Under the pieces are notes generated by a model. It made no database searches, was not told the DNA's origin, and saw only the letters and a program-made list of their open reading frames with translations. A program made the translations under genes and the position numbers. 55,972 nucleotides of DNA from Priapulus caudatus (taxonomy: Eukaryota > Priapulida > Priapulimorpha > Priapulimorphida > Priapulidae), in assembly GCF_000485595.1 (NCBI RefSeq), contig NW_014577111.1, forward strand, positions 20,670 to 76,641. Reading direction: 5' to 3'. Each line of letters opens with the position of its first letter. Position 1 is the stretch's first letter. Shown here one piece after another: positions 12,001 through 26,300 of the stretch.

Positions 12001-15000
12001 TCTGAGTTTTGTTAAGAGCTTACCAACACTGGCATCTCTCGCACACTGAAAATAATAACTTATTCTTGTAAGGCTTCCTAGAAGTACCATTAGCAATGGA
12101 CGATGAGAGACTGAACTAAACGTGCAAATATATGTCATTACTGTGATAAAAATACAAGAAAACATAGGAAACCGTTTTTCTTACGGAAACCACTTGATGC
12201 AAGCAATCGTGTGTGCCCCCCCCCAAAAAATACTACAAACTACAATTACAAGTTGTATTACAATTACTTAGTTATTAGTCTAAATTACAAGTTACAAATA
12301 CTTACTTTGACTAGATGACCAAGAGCTTGTGCGTAACTTTTGCGAATTGTAGCATTTCTATCCGTGAGTCCATGTAGCATAGCCTTCATCAGCTTTCCTG
12401 GATGTGAACATTCATTCGTTGCAGCAATGTCATTAAAACTGCTCAGCAGCAACAAACACATGAACGCCACTAACACCTTAGCGGCCATGTTTATAGACTA
12501 GAATCTTGACGTGATGCAGCCCCCGGTGCGCGACAGCGCAGACGCGCGACAAGGCCACGCCCCGATAGCGAACAACGCCGCCCCTTCGATCACTTTTAAC
12601 AGCTTCCCCATATCGGGGGTCTGAAACGCTCTTCGCGAAAACGGGGCCCCCGGCGACGGCGATTTCGCACTGGACTGACGATGGCAAGTTCCAAACGGTA
12701 TATAAAGTATGTTTAACGTTCGCGCGCGTCTAAGATAAGCCGCATTTCCTTAAAGAAGTCGGCTAGCTCGCTCACGTCAATCACTACGCCCACCGAATGC
12801 CAATCACGATGTTTATTCGGTGACGTGGCCGCTAGCCGAGCAACGCGCCGCGTCATGCACCAAGAGTTTTTACACGAGCGGCAGTGGCGTGCCTATAGTC
12901 TACACCGGAACATGTGGCATATGGCATAGCGTAAGTGCGTTATACGCGTGTTAGACTGTCTCTCTCTCTCTCCCAATCACGATTTCGTCACACGCACGTT
13001 CCTAGCATAGCCGAGCTCTGTTGCTGGGGAAATTTACTGTGATTATTAATTACCGGTACTCCAAACCCGGCCAGGCTGGCACCGGCCAGCTCGGCGTGTC
13101 TGTTTATAAGCGTTGCTAAGTAACTAGTTTGTAAATACTAGTAGACGAGTTCTGCATTGATCATCACGTTACAGTCCACCGCAGCTAGAGATACTAGAGG
13201 CGTCCCCCATAGGAGGCGATAATCCGCCTTGCGTTTACGTGTACTAACATGTTACACTTACCTATCTGATCGGACCTAGGTACGTCGTTTTACTCTCTCA
13301 TTTCTCTTCCATTTTGTGTGTGTGCGTGTGCGTGTGCGTGTGTGTGTGTTATTTCCTCAACTGACCTAGTCTGCTATTGCAATGATGATATGGTCTTTAT
13401 ATAACTAAAATTCGAGTGTTCGCTGGCCTCTATATGGATCCGTGCGCCGGCCTTCGAATTTCGCGCACGGATCCATATAGTGGCCAGTGCGTTACACTTT
13501 CGTAGGACGTGCCCGCAGTCGCGTGCGCCTTGCCGCAGAACTGCACGCAAAATCCACGCTCAGCGGTCAGGATCAACACCTCCCTTTGGTGACGCTTCTC
13601 TCTATAGCTTAACAAATCAATGTAGTGTGTCACATAGACAATACTCACACTACTGTGTGACACAAGCCAACACATCAATCCTGCTACAGTTATTGGCGGT
13701 GACAGTTACACCCACTGGGTAACTGCCACAGACCATATGTGTGCGTGAATGCGTGCGTGCGTGCATGCGTGTGTGTGTGTGGAGCATATTATTGTAGCTG
13801 CTATATTTTTATTACTAGTACAACACAGACAACCTACCTGTATGAGCTGTAAGATCCTGCGGTGAATGGAAGCATAGTGAAATCACAAGGTTTGCGCAGC
13901 CAACCTGAGGAAATAACAAAAGAGCATGCTTCTAATAGCCATCCGCCATGACAATAACATTCACATTGTCGCAGCAACAGCGCTCCAACACAACAAAATG
14001 AGAATTACGTTTACGAAAATCTGCCACATTAAGTAACAGAAGCGTTAAAAGCGAGGAGCAAATTTGCAATTAAAAATCCATTCTCCCAGCAGCAGTGATA
14101 CTCCGATGCTAGGCACTGTCTTGACTCTTAGGCAACATCGATCTCGATGCTGATTGGCTAGACCTGCCTGTCAATCACACCAGACAGAGTATATGGGTAA
14201 TATCTGTTCGGTTGGTGCCGCAGCGACAGTGGTAGGCCGTCGTCTGCCATGGCATTTCAGATCTGCTAGCGCTACACTACACTCTAGATAGGGAGGGTAG
14301 ATCTCACCTTGGTTCCCAGTCCAACACCGGTTCTAATGAGGTCACACAGTCGAGGCACTAGTTCAGTAAGCACTCCTTCATCCACGTACTGCACGCACTG
14401 CAACATACAGACAGACAGATGGGGGTCACACGTAACACCATGATCACTGATACAGTGAGACACGTCTATGATACGCACGCACGCACGCATGCACGCACGC
14501 ACACGTACAGATCCATGATACACTCACGGTATGCAATACAAACCACTCAACATAAAGTACACTACCTAAACACAAAGTAGCAGAAAATGCAAACAGATGC
14601 TCAGTACACTGTCCCATTTACATCGTTGTTTGCAGTTTATTATTTTACCCCTTATTGGATGCCAGATTATTGAGCGCCGTTAAGGTTGGGCGTTTGGATC
14701 TGTACTTAATAATTATGATAAATATTTATATATTAATATATCTAATTATTATATAATAATTTGGATTTGATAAGAGATCATGGTTTTGTTGTCACCCTGG
14801 TTCCCTTCCTTACCATGTTAATGGTTTCCATCATCGGCGAAAGTTTTGAGACGGCCACTCTCTGACTGTCCAGCTGTAAACAATCAACAACAGTGACGTT
14901 ACGCACATATACAGGTGCGAGTCGTTAGTAATGCTTGAAATGTCTGGCAAGGTCAGCTCCAAGAATTAGATACGGATACCCACAAAGAACTCGACAAACG

Positions 15001-15530
15001 TGCAAACGTTCGTTCAGCAAAAGGTGAGAGTGATTGTTGAAAATATTCTACATTTTTGAAAACTACTGAAAATTGAAAACGATTGACACTATTGAAAATT
15101 CGACATTTTCATAGACAGAACATTTAGCCAGTCAGCACCCATTTTAGCAGTCTACAGACTTTGTCTACTTGATAAATTGTATTTACACAGCCACGCTAGT
15201 CATAAATGAATGTTGCTTGTGCGCATATTCCTTCCTTGCCTTTTTGCTTGCTTCTCTGTTGCCCCCACACACACACACTTTTTCTTTCTCTCACCTTTTC
15301 TCCCTCCCACCACCAAATCCTCCTCTCTTTCCCTCTCACATGGTCTTTTCCCTCCCTTACACACACGCACGCACGCACGAGAGAAGAAGAGAGCACAGCC
15401 AGACAGGGGAGACGAGACTGAGACGAGACGAGCAGAGAGAGAGAGAAGAGGAGAGAGAGAAAGGAGAGAGGAGAGAGAGAGAGAGAGGGAGACGAGAGAG
15501 AGAGAGAGATCGAGAGAGAAGAGAGAGGAC

Positions 15531-15583
<53 letters not shown>

Positions 15584-18500
15584 GAGAGCGATGAGAGAGA
15601 CAATGTCACAGTATTAGAGCGATTAGGATAAGATGGAACGAGAGATGTGGTGCAGAGGACAGAGAAAAGAAGCTTGAGAGATAGAGAGATAGTGGAATGG
15701 GAGAGAGAGAGGACGAGACGAGGAGACGAGCGAGACCGGACGAGAGAAGAGAGAGAGAAAGAAAGAGAGAACTACACCATCTGCCATCGTACTTTATAGC
15801 GCNNNNNNNNNNNNNNNNNNNNNNNNNCGCCACGCACGCACGCACGCACGCCACGCACACACATGCACACATAATATGACATAACGTGCCGTGCTATGCA
15901 TGCATGCATAAGCATATTGCACATCAGCATGACACATGTATGATGCACATGCACGATCAGCATTGCCACATGCTATAAAGCACATGCACATCAGCCATGC
16001 CACATGTATATGCCACATGCCACATCAGCATCGCACATGTATATTGGCACATGCCACATCAGCATGCCACCAGGTATTAAGCACATGCACATCAGCATCC
16101 ACATGGTAATAAGCACCATTGCCCACATCAGCATTGCCACATTATAAGCAATGGCACATTCAGCGATGACACATGTATATGTACTATGCACATCAGCACT
16201 GCCACCATGTATATGCCACATGCACAATCAGCGATGCATGCACATCAGCATAGCACTGCCACAGCATAATGCACATGCATGCATAAAGTATGTGTGCGTT
16301 GCTGCCACACCGCGAATGCATACGCGCACACACACCTCCCGCTCAACACCACGCACGACACACAACACGCACACACACACACGCACGCACGCCCCACCAA
16401 CACACACAACACACACGCACACACAACACACACCACACACACATGCACCACACACACAAATGCGCACACACACACACGCACGCACAACAAACACCACACG
16501 CTGCGCAGCCGCCGTGCACATGCACGCACGTACGCACACACACACGCATGACCACACACACAACACGCACACACGCACACACACACACACGCACACACGC
16601 ACGCACACACGCACACACGCATGCACACACACTCCCCCTCACACACCTTGTCCAGCGTCTCCTGGCTCTGCGCGGCGTGCAGACTCAGGTAGTTGAGCAT
16701 CTGCGGCTCGAGTTCGCTGAGAGCTTCCAGCAGCGCGGCGACGAGCACGGCTATGTGTGGCTTCAGTAGTGGTCCCGCGTTCTTACTCAGCTTCACCAGC
16801 GTCTGCAGGCTGCAGCAAACACATGACACAAAGTGGGGCTGATAAGTATGTATAAGATGTAAAGCGAAAGCTCTTATATGCCATACGATCTGTAGGACTA
16901 TAAGATGTTAGTGTGCTAACACTGTGGGCAGCAGACTTGAGTGTGCTAACCGCAGACCGTGCGTGCTTTGCCACAAGAAATGAATGTAGGACGAGTGAAT
17001 GGATGGAGGATGAGTTTAGCTACGACCCTAGATTCAAATATTATAAAAACCTAAGTATCAGTCACTACACCCATCAGCATGCAGCTGCAGGACACACAGA
17101 GAGAAGCACTAACAACCCTGGTAACAGATGCAGGTGTTGTCCCCATCCCTACGCAGAAGCAATGCCATCTGCCCACGGTCGACTGAACAGAATGCATATT
17201 GCACCTGGCTTTGCAGCCTTTTCCCCCAACCCAGGACAAACAATTTAGCTGCAACCTGGATATGATGAATATGAAAAAACGAGTCAAAGCATTACTAGTA
17301 GTAGTTACTAACTACTAACTACTACTATGTCCTACTAATATCTAAAGTTAGTAGTAAGCTTCGTTAGCATTACATTGCCCAACTTGGACTATATAAACGA
17401 TATAAAGTATCACTAACTACACCCGTGAAGAAGAAGAATTCTTCTTCTCACTAAATGTCTCTAGCGATGACAGGCCCCCCCCCCATGTTATTGGGATGCT
17501 GATGCTGCGAGGATGGGTGCTCGGGCGAGAGCTCGTTACGTCTCGTGATTACCTGAAGCTTCTGATCTCTGCGACGCTGCTTCCGACTCCATCACTCAGC
17601 AACACAGGCAGCAGCTGTCGCATCGCGTCGCCTCCCACCTTGCCGTAGTTTGGATCGCAAATCTTCACGCAGCACTGGGCGAGGGCAAAAGCACGATTAC
17701 ACACGCGCTACACACACGTTACGTAGCACACGCTAGTTAAGTAAAGATAAGCAGCAATCCATCGCCACTATAATGACCATTATTATCATTTTAATTACGT
17801 CATTATATAATTATAATTATATAGACTCGTAACAGCGTAAATATGTACACAAGCTATCAATGTGTAACGTATATGAAGTAATTTTAACTGGGTGCAAGGA
17901 CAGTTGTAGACTAAATGGTATATATTTACACCGGTGGTCCATATTTATATGATTTTCAATAGTGAGTATTTTATACATTCTCCTTAATCATCATCTCTAC
18001 AATATCATATCTCATCGCTTTTCTGCTGGTATATTTTCCGTTGGTTTAAGGGTTAGTAGGCGCCCCCCCCCGGCTCCCACCCCTCCGAGCATGCACGATG
18101 CGGCCTGCTGCCAGTAGGGGGCGCTGACCTTGCTAAGGGTGCGCAGTACAATGTCGGCAGCATTGCGAACGCTCTCCTTGATGTCGTCTCTCACGCGAAG
18201 CAGCGTCTGCCACAGCGTCGGAAGCTCCGGTATGACGTCATCCAGGGGGCGCCCCCGTAGCAGATCGTTCAGCGCTAGGCAACTACGAGACATGCAGAGG
18301 TCACGGAGAGGGAGTCAGAGGTCATGTGGGTCATCAATGTCAATTACAGGTTAGATAACAGATCTATTCAAATACGGCATGATTCACTGACTGGCATATC
18401 ATGAAACAATACTAATTATTGACTGATAGTATCAATTGAATATAAATTCTACATTAATAATATATAATTCCCAATTTAATTTTCAGTATAATAAGCTTTT

Positions 18501-20317
18501 AAACATGTCGGTAGTTTTGTACATCATATACCTGGATTCCCTGATTCGCCACATGCTGCTCGTGAGGTTAGATATTAGATCCTGCAGGATATCCTTCATG
18601 TACAAATCCACCTGCGATAAAGAGTCTCAAAATTAAGCAATTTTTAGATTTGATGTCAAAATCAAACTTCCGATATCATTTCATTTATTTTTTGCCTTCA
18701 GATGAACATGCAAGTCCCTGCCGCACAAACCTGCTTAAGAAAACCTGTGCCAATGACTATGCCAAGAACTAATACACTCCCTGCTGAATAAACAAAGGTT
18801 TCTGCACACATCGCAGAACGTACGTTACGTCTCCTCATTCTTTCCTGACTACTTACCATTTTCTTGCTGTCGGCGACCAGTGCGTTCCACACGCTCGTCA
18901 TCGCCTGCTGTATCTTCGCATTGGGATCGTACTGGTAGCGATACAGCCGCGGGATGATCTTGGGGAGATGTGGTTCGAGCTGATCGCGCGCCTGCGTCGC
19001 GATGACAGTGAACCCAAACGCAGCGCCCTGTGAAACCACGGGGAGAAAGATGACGGGCACTGTGCGGCGAGCGGCAACCGCGCAGCGTCGCTCAAAACAG
19101 GCGTCGGTTGACAAGCGCGCATTCACAATGGCGCAACGACGCGGCTAGTCGCCTCGCAAATACAGTGCACTCGCAAATATAGACACTTGGCAAAAAAAAA
19201 TACCAGTGTGATTTTCAAGTTTTTCGCATTATTATTCGTAGTGGTGTTATTAATTAATTATTCATTAATCAATTAATTAGTGGCAAGGGTAACGGGCCGT
19301 AAATGACGCTGTAAGTTCACCGTGGCAGAAACTTCGTAAGTCGTACCTTTTTAGAGTTCCACATGGCGTGGTGGTTGGCGAGATGCATGAATTTGTACAC
19401 TAGGTCGGGTTGGTTGAGGTCGGATGCTAGGCTGCATAGTTCTTTGTATGTAGTCAGACTACCAGACCTGCGTAGTGTATTATATTCATTACAAGATTCT
19501 AGTGTTTCCTTACACTGCTTGTCTACTTATTCATATATAATACCAGAACACATTTTTGATGAGTAAATTACCTCATATAGTGTATAATGAGTAACATTAG
19601 CAATAATATTTTACAATCATTTTACATGCAAACTATAAATTTAAAATGTAAAGTAAGAACCCCTAAAACGTTTCATGTTTTCCTAAAATCCTATGTACAA
19701 AAGGGTAGACCTTTTGGTCCAAGCAAATTCGACAGGTGTGTGCATCAGAATTTTTTTAGAAAAAATGGTATACTAAATAATTGATATGATATTATATGAT
19801 AAATTCACGAAATTTCTAACGTTAACTGTTAAACAGTTTCTTCGTGAGAACAGATCCCAATACTTACCCGCCAGGTGCCTTTCCCAGAGTTCCTGGTTCA
19901 AAAATCTTGGTGTTATCTGTCACCTCAGTTTTCTTCCTGTATTGCAGCCATGTTAGAGAACTCAGTGAGACGAATCTAACCACACAACGATTCAGTATCA
20001 CTATGAAAATGAAAGTATGTTTTATGGACAAAAAGCATGCACAACTTAGGATGGCTAGGGATTCAATTAGCAATTTCGCAGTAAAAGCCAGGAACAGCTA
20101 CAGACACTTGATTAATTAATATGAATTAATTAACACCAAATAATAACTATTTGGATGGAGTAGACATAACTTTGTCTAAATACATATTCACCCACTATTT
20201 CACCCACACGGGACCTAACGTGTCTGGGTGTAAGACTAAGAGTAATACAGCGATAAAAATAAAAATAATATCAATAGTAATAACAATAATAATATCAACA
20301 TCAATGACAACAACACC

Positions 20318-20370
<53 letters not shown>

Positions 20371-23300
20371 GTAAGTATTTATACAAGTAAGTACAATAAT
20401 ACAACTAAATAACATAACAAAACAGCAACAATAATAATTCGCACACGCGCACGCATCACACGCCTCGTCACGTGTCTGCGCTTGCCCTCTCACCTGCGGC
20501 CGGTCATCAGTGTGTCCAGTAGCAGGTCCACCAGCTGTTTCTTTGCCTCCTCCCCGCCTCGCTCGTACACCAGGCCAAGACCTTTACTCGCCACGTCCTG
20601 CGTCAGCTCTGCAAACGCAAGCCAGAGTCAGGAGATCTCACCGTACGTCGAACGTTCCACGCGAGGCCGCGGCGCAACGCACAGAGCACAGCTTTGCAGC
20701 AACGAGTAATAAGGTAAGGAACGAGAAATAAAGTAATTAATTTCATTCTGTCACACGCAATCAGTCTCACGTGCCCTCAATGACTGTCACGTGCAAGCAA
20801 TCTGGATTTCTGAATTCAACCACAGGTGGGATGAGAAACGCCGCTTTTGACTTTCTGATTTTTTCTCCGATTCGACTTTTAGCAGTGTCTTAGGCTGTTC
20901 TGTTATCAAAGCAATTTGATTCTATGCTCGAGTACAAATAACCGCTGGTGTTTTATTATTAACTAATTATTGCCTTTCCTATTAATTAGCAATGTGTAAT
21001 GTACCAAAATAACAACACCAGGGGCCCATTATCAGAACCATCGTAAAACTTAAAGCTATGTTAATGTTAATGCTAACGTTAAAACCAATTTTTCTTTCTG
21101 ACAACGGGCCCCAAGAGTAGAAATGTTATTAATACAGGGCACATGTCAGCTCCACTTCAATCGACAATGTCAGGGCACCATGCTAAGTTGGACGGACGGC
21201 TCTCGCCATAGTGACATCTAGACCCTTGGTGATTCCGCAAGTAGAGAGCAATTACGACGGTGGAGGAGGAGGAGGAGGAGAGGAGGAGGAGGAAGAGGAG
21301 AGGAGGAGAAGGAGGAGGAAGGAGAGGAGGATAGGAGGAGAAGGAGGAGAGGAGGAGGAGGAGGAGAGGAGGAGGAGGAGGAGGAGGAGGAGGTAGGCAA
21401 CCCACCGTCGGTGTCTGCGAGCATGTTGATGAATGACGTCTGTATGTCGATGAGGCGTGCTGTCACTGCCTCGTGTTCCGCAGCTTTACTCACCAGCGTC
21501 AGCAACCACACACACGCCGCCTGCAACGTTACAACCAGCAAACATGTTAATACAATATCGCAACATTACAGCAACCACACACACGCCGCCTGCAACGTTA
21601 CAACCAGCAAACAATAAACTCCACTATAGGATAAAGTACAACCCTGCAACCTTTCAAAAACCAGCTTTAAAATAAACTAGAAAATATCAAAACACTGTAA
21701 CATTACAAAGCCCAGCATTAAAATCCACTAGGAAACATTATAACTCCGAAAAGTCACAACAGCCAGCATAAGAATACAATCAACAACAAAAACACGAAAA
21801 ATGCAATACAAGTCATAATAAATTATTTCTTAGATAAAAGTTTTTTTACTACATCTCAACACGGCAACAACACGGCAACAACACTCCCCGCCTTTTCTCT
21901 CTCCTTGCCTCTCCTTCTCCCCATCTCCCCCTTCCTCTCCTATGATGCTTTACCTGTCGGGTGATAGCATTGCTCTTTCCTCCTAGCTTCTCTAGCAGCT
22001 GATCTAGCAGCCAGGACACGTGATCATCACCCTTCTCAGATAGATTCTCCTGTATAAAACATTGTTGATGTTATTCACGCAGGATCTATAACGTCACACT
22101 TTAACACTGTAATATGGAATAATATTATCAATTTTTTTCTCTTATCAAAATAACTATACTGATTTAGTGTTTATCTGTCTATCTGTCTCTCTCTTTCTCT
22201 CTTTCTCGCTCCCCTTCTTTCTTTTATCGACTTTGAATTCTCTCTCCCTATCTCTATCTCACTCTCACTCTCACCATCTCTCTCTCGGTCTCTCTCCTCT
22301 CTCTGTCTCTCTCTTTCTCTCTCTACCTATCTCCCTCTTAATAGACAGCAGCAGTAGAAGTCAGGCTCTAACCTTGAGGAAATCTTTCTCGGACTGCACC
22401 CACATGTCACGCCGTGCTGCGGACTTCCTTCCTAGAGCAGCAGAGACGAGGGCATCTCCGCAGGCAAAGTTTAGATCTATCTGGTGTGGCTGTCGCACGA
22501 TAAAAAACCAGTTACCCCAAACAGAAATGCGAATGCCTCAAAATAAATCATTTAGGAAATAATCATTGGCCTCAAACTAAATAGGCATCGGAAAAAATTA
22601 TTAATACCTGTGGTGAACTGAGAAGTTTTTCTAGAATATGGCGTTTCCACGGGAACGTATCATCAGCAACACACAAATTTGCTAGAGTCTGCATTGCCTT
22701 TTCTTTCACCTGCCACAGAAATTAATGACAGTTAGATTATCCATCATGACATCCTTACAATGAAAAACTTTACAAAAATTCTATACGTGTGCAGTTTTAT
22801 TATTGCTCATGTGTAGTCCGGCTTACAGTCCTTACTGATTAATGCAATACATCGAATTAAATTTGTGACAGAACAAAGTTGAAAATAATGTCAACATTTC
22901 AGATATTACAATCACCTCATTTCGATCAATATTTTTGCTCACCACTTAGTGCGCAGAGGGAAATACTACAATAAGTGAAAGACAGCTAAAGTATCCATCC
23001 AGAAACTGGCAAATGAGCAAGGCACTACATTAGTAAAACACACTATAGAAACCACATCCGTGTCTAATCAGCAAACAGACAATCGGGCGGGAACGATGCG
23101 TGTGTAGGGCGGGTACAGAGAGCGGCGTTTCACGTACGCTGTTGGGTTCCTGAGAGCTGGACATTTTCTTGAGCAGCGTGTTGACAATGCAGGCCTTTGT
23201 CATCTCCTTGCTCTCTGTCTCTAGCTCACCGCTGGGCAGCGGCAGCGGCATGTTGCGAGCGATCTCCCCGATAGCGGAGCAGGCTCCCACGCTCAGCACT

Positions 23301-26300
23301 GCGTTAGTGCTGCTGAGAAACGCCGCTGCAAGCAAGCAAGCATGATGATGGCGGGTGATTACTGACGCTGATCAAAGCAGATAGAGGGAAGAGCGGTTAT
23401 AGATACTGATCGAAATGGATGAACTTAAGTGAAAACACAGATGACAAGTTACACATGCTGATCAAAGGTAATTGATGGAAGAGCGGTTACAGATGCTAAT
23501 CGAAGCAAATAGGCAGAAGAGAAATTACAGATGCTGATGGAAGTGGAAACACGGAAGAGCAAAGAGGGAATATCTCTAAGGTATTCTAACCCCCCTTCAT
23601 GGCGATGATTTCTGCACAGATTTAAAAAGCCTTTGCGAGTACAAAAAACTGCTGAGTGACGTGACACTGACAATTCCAGTACTGAGCTGTATATGTTGCG
23701 ACTGAGAGCTGTATATGTAGAGTGAGAGCAGTAGATATAGAAGTATAGTATAGTGAGGCAACACTCACCTACAGCTCTCACGGCAGTGCTGGCATAATTA
23801 GGAGGCGACTGCTGCTGCTCTTCGGTACTGTTCCGCAGCCTCCGCGATAACGTGAAGCTCAATGCTAGCATCGCTCCGTGCTGAACCTCCTGTGTCTGTC
23901 AACGACACGTAACGAACAACACGTAATGCACGACACGTAACGAACAACATGTAACAAGCGACACGTAACGAGTATGATGCGTGATATGTGTTTGATGCAC
24001 GACACGTGTGGTTAATGCATCTGTGTGAGGCCTGATGCAGTGTATGGTGTGTGATATATTACAGATACCTGTTACAACGTGGAGACGGTGCCTACCTTGT
24101 TAATTAATTATTTGTATGTTACAGGTAACTGCTGATGGGGCAATGGCTCCTACTTTGTTAATTACTTAGTTGGTTGTATATTACAGGTATTTGCTATGAT
24201 GGAGAGACAGGCCCTACCTTGTTAATCAATTAGTTAGTTGTATATTACCGGTATCTGCTACGATGAGGACAGAGCCCCTACCTTGTTAATTAATTAGTTA
24301 GTTGTATATTACAGGTATCTACTACCATGGGGAGACAGCCCCTACCTTGTTAATTAATTAGTTAGTTATATCTTACAGGTATCTGCTACCATGGGGAGAC
24401 AGCCACAGCCCCTACCTTGTTAATTAATTAGTTAGTTATATCTTACAGTATCTTGACAGGTATTACTACCATGGGGGACAGCCCCAACCTGCGGTTAATT
24501 AATTAGTTAGTTATACTTTACAGTAATCATCTACCAGTGGGAGAGCAGCCCACCTGTAATTAATTAGTTAGTTATCATCCTTACAGCTTATCTGCTTACT
24601 ATGGGCAGACAGCCTACCTTGTCCGTTGACGTGTTTCGGTTTACCTCTGCACGACTTGCGGTGAATGTCGCACATGAAGCCGTTGCCAGGAGGAAGAACA
24701 GAACAGAGTGGACGGATTCGTAGCAGCCTCCGCACATTCTGATCTCAGTCCAGGTCTTAGTCCATACATGAAGTAGCTGAGGATGAGAGTATAGGAGAGG
24801 GAGGCAGTGGGCTGGTATAGAAGGAACTTACTGTATGGAGGGGGCTGACACAAATATAGCGCAGCAGGAAGTTACCGACACATTGCATCGCAATGGCACA
24901 CACGCACCAATGCCATGCACCACGACACGAACGCGCAGACACACACAGGACACCAGTCATGCACACACGCCAGCACAGCATACGCACCACACACGCACGC
25001 GAATGCGACCGACGCACGCACGGCATGCACCACACACACGCACACCGAGCATGAGCGGAGACGCCGGGGGACGCAGCGACAACGCACAACACACGCACAC
25101 AACTACCTCTACCTGCTCAGCTTTGAGACTGTCCACAAACTTTGGTGCGAGTAGATCGGCAGCCACGGCTACAATCTCCAGCAGACACCACATCACCGAG
25201 TAAACTGCAACAGCAACACAGCAAAGCACGCTCAGCCATCGTGAATACCCTGTTAGCCAACGCCGCGGCTGCAACGTCGAGCTACGATCATCGCGGTAAT
25301 GCTGCGAAGGGTGTAGCAGCACTACGATGTAGCCAATATAACCAAGTCCTCTTCAACGAGATCACAGACGGATCATGCTTGCCGTACCCTGTACGTCAAC
25401 ACCGCGGCTGCAGCATCAGGCGAAATCATACGCAGTAAATGGCGCGCGAGGGTCTGCAGCCATAAGCTACAGCGAGAACAAGAACAAACCGCGGCTATCG
25501 TGACCCCCGACCATGAGTGACGTACCCTGTGTGCCAACGCTACACCTACAACGCTGACCTTCGATCATCGAGGTACGACTGTGCGGGGTACGACGAGGCA
25601 GGCACCATGGCCAGCACGGTGAGGGAGTGTATACACGGTAGTGGCGCAGTGGTAGCTGCATTTCGGCGTAGGTTCTGACCTAGCTGCACATGTGGGCAGA
25701 CAGCGCGCAGAGGGTGCTAGCGACCTCCGAGGAGGCGGCGTGGTAACGCTGCGTGCGGTGTAGGGTCTACTACATCAGTGTAGTGTGGGCGCGGTAAAGC
25801 TGCTGCGTGTAGGTCTCTACTACTCATGTGGGACAATGCGTAGGTCACTACTCTGTGTGGCGCGGGGGAGAGACGAGCATGCGGTGTAGTACTACTAGAG
25901 TCAGTAGAGAGGAGCGAGTAGGCGAGTACGCTGCATGGGATGTAGGTTCTGACTACTACATGTGTTGGCGACGAGTGCGTAGCACGACCATGGTGATGCG
26001 TGGCAGGTGGCGAGGGGTCAAGCGAGTACATGAGATTAGGATTCCTACTGCAGTAACATGTATGGCGAGTTGCTGAGAGGTACGCGCGTGCCGGTGTAGG
26101 TTTCTAGATAGGTGCATGAGAGGAGTGGCGACAGGGATGGCGTAGGTCTAACGACTAGGCAAGTGAGAGCAGAGCGCGGGACGAGCTGAGCGGGCGCGGG
26201 CTACCGCTGCAGCGGCGCCTGAGTACAAGTCCTAGACGACTACAGATAGTGTAGGGGCCCAGGGGTAACGCTGCAAAAAGAAGGCGTTAGGGTCCTACTA

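Noticed and set aside
15169-15879. Long Ser/Leu and Arg/Glu frames
   Set aside because: Composition artefacts of GA/CT microsatellites, one of them crossing an N-gap.
16151-16829. Frames of 130-190 codons rich in Cys/Val or Thr/His
   Set aside because: Repeat translation of (CA)n. Only 16647-16809 on the minus strand is real (ECPAS exon 34).
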